A stretch of 6,510 bases of DNA from Bacteroidales bacterium (GTDB lineage: Bacteria > Bacteroidota > Bacteroidia > Bacteroidales > VadinHA17): NCBI GenBank assembly GCA_003155705.1, contig PMEC01000122.1, forward strand, positions 969 through 7,478, read 5' to 3'. Below the pieces are notes generated by a model. That model had not been told where the DNA came from and did not search any database. It saw only the letters and a program-made list of their open reading frames with translations. Below are positions 5,459 to 6,510 of the stretch, one piece after another. Position numbers and translations under genes: made by a program. How positions within the stretch are numbered: position 1 is the stretch's first letter; every line of letters begins with the position of its first letter.

Positions 5459-6510
5459 ATGAAGAAACTTCTTGTAATTATTATTTTTGCTGCGTTATCA
5501 ACTTATGGGTATTCGCAAAAACAGACAATCGATTCTCTGAAGGAAGCACTCGAAAATCATGAAGGAAAGCTTACCGCTCTGGATGATAGAGTTCTGGTTA
5601 ATGAATCCGACCTGAGTAAACTGAATAAGATAAAAGTGTCGGGTTATATTCAGTCGCAATGGGAAAGTTATGGCGCTGACCTTGAAAAGACAAACGGATA
5701 TAACAACACCTTTTATATAAGAAGGGCAAGAGTTAAATTCACTTATGAAGCCACTGATGGGATCAAATTCGTTTTGCAACCCGATTTCAGCACAGGCAAC
5801 CTTGCACTTAAAGATGCTTACGTTGTTGCAAATATTCCAAAGTTTAAAGCCTGGACGTTGTGGATGGGTCAAATGAACAGACCGGATTATGAAGTGGAGT
5901 ACTCTTCAAGTTCAAGAGAAGTTCTCGAGCGTTCAAGATATACCACCACGATTTATCCGGGTGAAAGAGAGATAGGCGCAAAACTCGAATATAACGGGAT
6001 AAAAATTCCTTTGTTATTTCAGTTAATGGTAATGAATGGCAACTTCACAGGCACGCAGGCGAAAGATGTTGATTCAAAGAAAGACCTTATGGCACGCGCT
6101 GTCTATTCCATTAAAATGCCTAATCAAGGTATTGGTATTGACCTGGGACCAGATCTCTACTATGGTGGTAACCTTGCAAAAGTTAACAAATATTTGAAGA
6201 ACAGTGATGGAACATTGGACAGTCTAAATAACGTCTGGCGTTATCTTAATAAAAACTGGTACGGTGGTGAAATCAGGATCTATGCAGATGTTTTAGGCGG
6301 AACATCACTTAAAGCTGAATTTATGTCAGGTATAAATTCAGTTGCAAGCACGACAACCGGAACAAGGGCACAACAGATGGCAAGTCCGAATTTATATAAC
6401 AATTTCACTGGATATTATGTATATTTGGTTAAGAATGTTGGTCCAAAGAATCAGGCTGTCGTCAGATATGATTATTATGATCCCAATACCAAATTAGCCG
6501 GTGATGCAGC
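5459..6510 (+). CDS. Phosphate-selective porin O/P-type outer-membrane porin, N-terminal part
   Basis: The frame opens at ATG 5459 and runs without a stop to the window edge, giving 350 residues. Residues 1-20 form a signal peptide (MKK, then LLVIIIFAALSTYGYS, then Q), so the protein is exported. Residues 22-57 are a charged, heptad-like segment (IDSLKEALENHEGKLTAL) that probably forms a short coiled coil in the periplasm. From residue 58 there are alternating strands of a beta barrel: KVSGYIQSQWE (59-69), FYIRRARVKFTYEA (85-98), KFVLQPDFS (103-111), LKDAYV (117-122), LWMGQMNRPDYEVEY (134-148), REVLERSR (153-160) and REIGAKLEYNG (170-180). The RRAR, DAYV, GQ and ERS landmarks are those of the porin O/P family (OprO/OprP and Bacteroidetes relatives). 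The family forms trimeric outer-membrane pores for anions such as phosphate, but specificity cannot be told here. No Shine-Dalgarno is present; the bases before the ATG are A/T-rich. It stands apart from the glycosyltransferase run and likely has its own promoter. Confidence 0.88.
   Translation, partial: MKKLLVIIIFAALSTYGYSQKQTIDSLKEALENHEGKLTALDDRVLVNESDLSKLNKIKVSGYIQSQWESYGADLEKTNGYNNTFYIRRARVKFTYEATDGIKFVLQPDFSTGNLALKDAYVVANIPKFKAWTLWMGQMNRPDYEVEYSSSSREVLERSRYTTTIYPGEREIGAKLEYNGIKIPLLFQLMVMNGNFTGTQAKDVDSKKDLMARAVYSIKMPNQGIGIDLGPDLYYGGNLAKVNKYLKNSDGTLDSLNNVWRYLNKNWYGGEIRIYADVLGGTSLKAEFMSGINSVASTTTGTRAQQMASPNLYNNFTGYYVYLVKNVGPKNQAVVRYDYYDPNTKLAGDA

Noticed and set aside
5498..5872. Leftward 124-codon open frame
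   Set aside because: It is antisense to the porin, whose frame shows a signal peptide and clear porin O/P landmarks. The leftward translation shows no recognisable domain.
1..6510. tRNA, rRNA, CRISPR, insertion sequence or phage genes
   Set aside because: None was seen. There are no spaced direct repeats, transposase motifs or tRNA-like clover segments, and base composition appears uniform across the window.

Overview
The window is AT-rich and reads as a Bacteroidetes (Bacteroidota) chromosome. The reasons are a porin of the phosphate-selective O/P type, start regions that mostly lack Shine-Dalgarno sequences and are A/T-rich, and several copies of the TAnnTTTG -7 promoter element typical of that phylum. 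No RNA gene, insertion sequence, CRISPR array or integration site was seen.

Layout. The left quarter (1-1562) is a leftward gene run: an atypical NAD(P)-binding SDR/epimerase-like protein (1562-618), a four-helix membrane protein of unknown function (616-233) that starts one base after the SDR stop, and the N-terminus of a second Rossmann-fold epimerase-like protein that runs off the left edge (185-1). A 336-bp divergent intergenic region (1563-1898) carries promoter-like elements for both directions, a perfect 8-bp hairpin and a possible 15-codon hydrophobic leader ORF.

The middle (1899-5227) is a rightward run of three genes: a divergent GT-B protein resembling the MGDG synthase/MurG group (451 aa), a clearer MGDG-synthase/UgtP-like glycosyltransferase (376 aa, probable TTG start), and a calcineurin-like metallophosphoesterase with an LpxH-like motif set (about 246 aa). 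Only the second and third are tightly spaced (14 bp). The first is separated from them by 90 bp holding an AT palindrome and a promoter-like element. Together they suggest sugar transfer to a lipid or polyprenyl acceptor at the inner membrane, plus cleavage of a phosphoester or pyrophosphate. The actual substrates cannot be read from the sequence.

The right end (5231-6510) has a 228-bp regulatory gap with a perfect 14-bp palindrome and two copies of a TTTTGTAACA motif, then the first 350 codons of an outer-membrane porin that continues past the window.

The most noteworthy points are the tandem pair of dissimilar GT28-like proteins with a phosphoesterase, the SDR that lacks the YxxxK catalytic pair, and the regulatory symmetry upstream of the porin. 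No wholly new system can be demonstrated from sequence alone.
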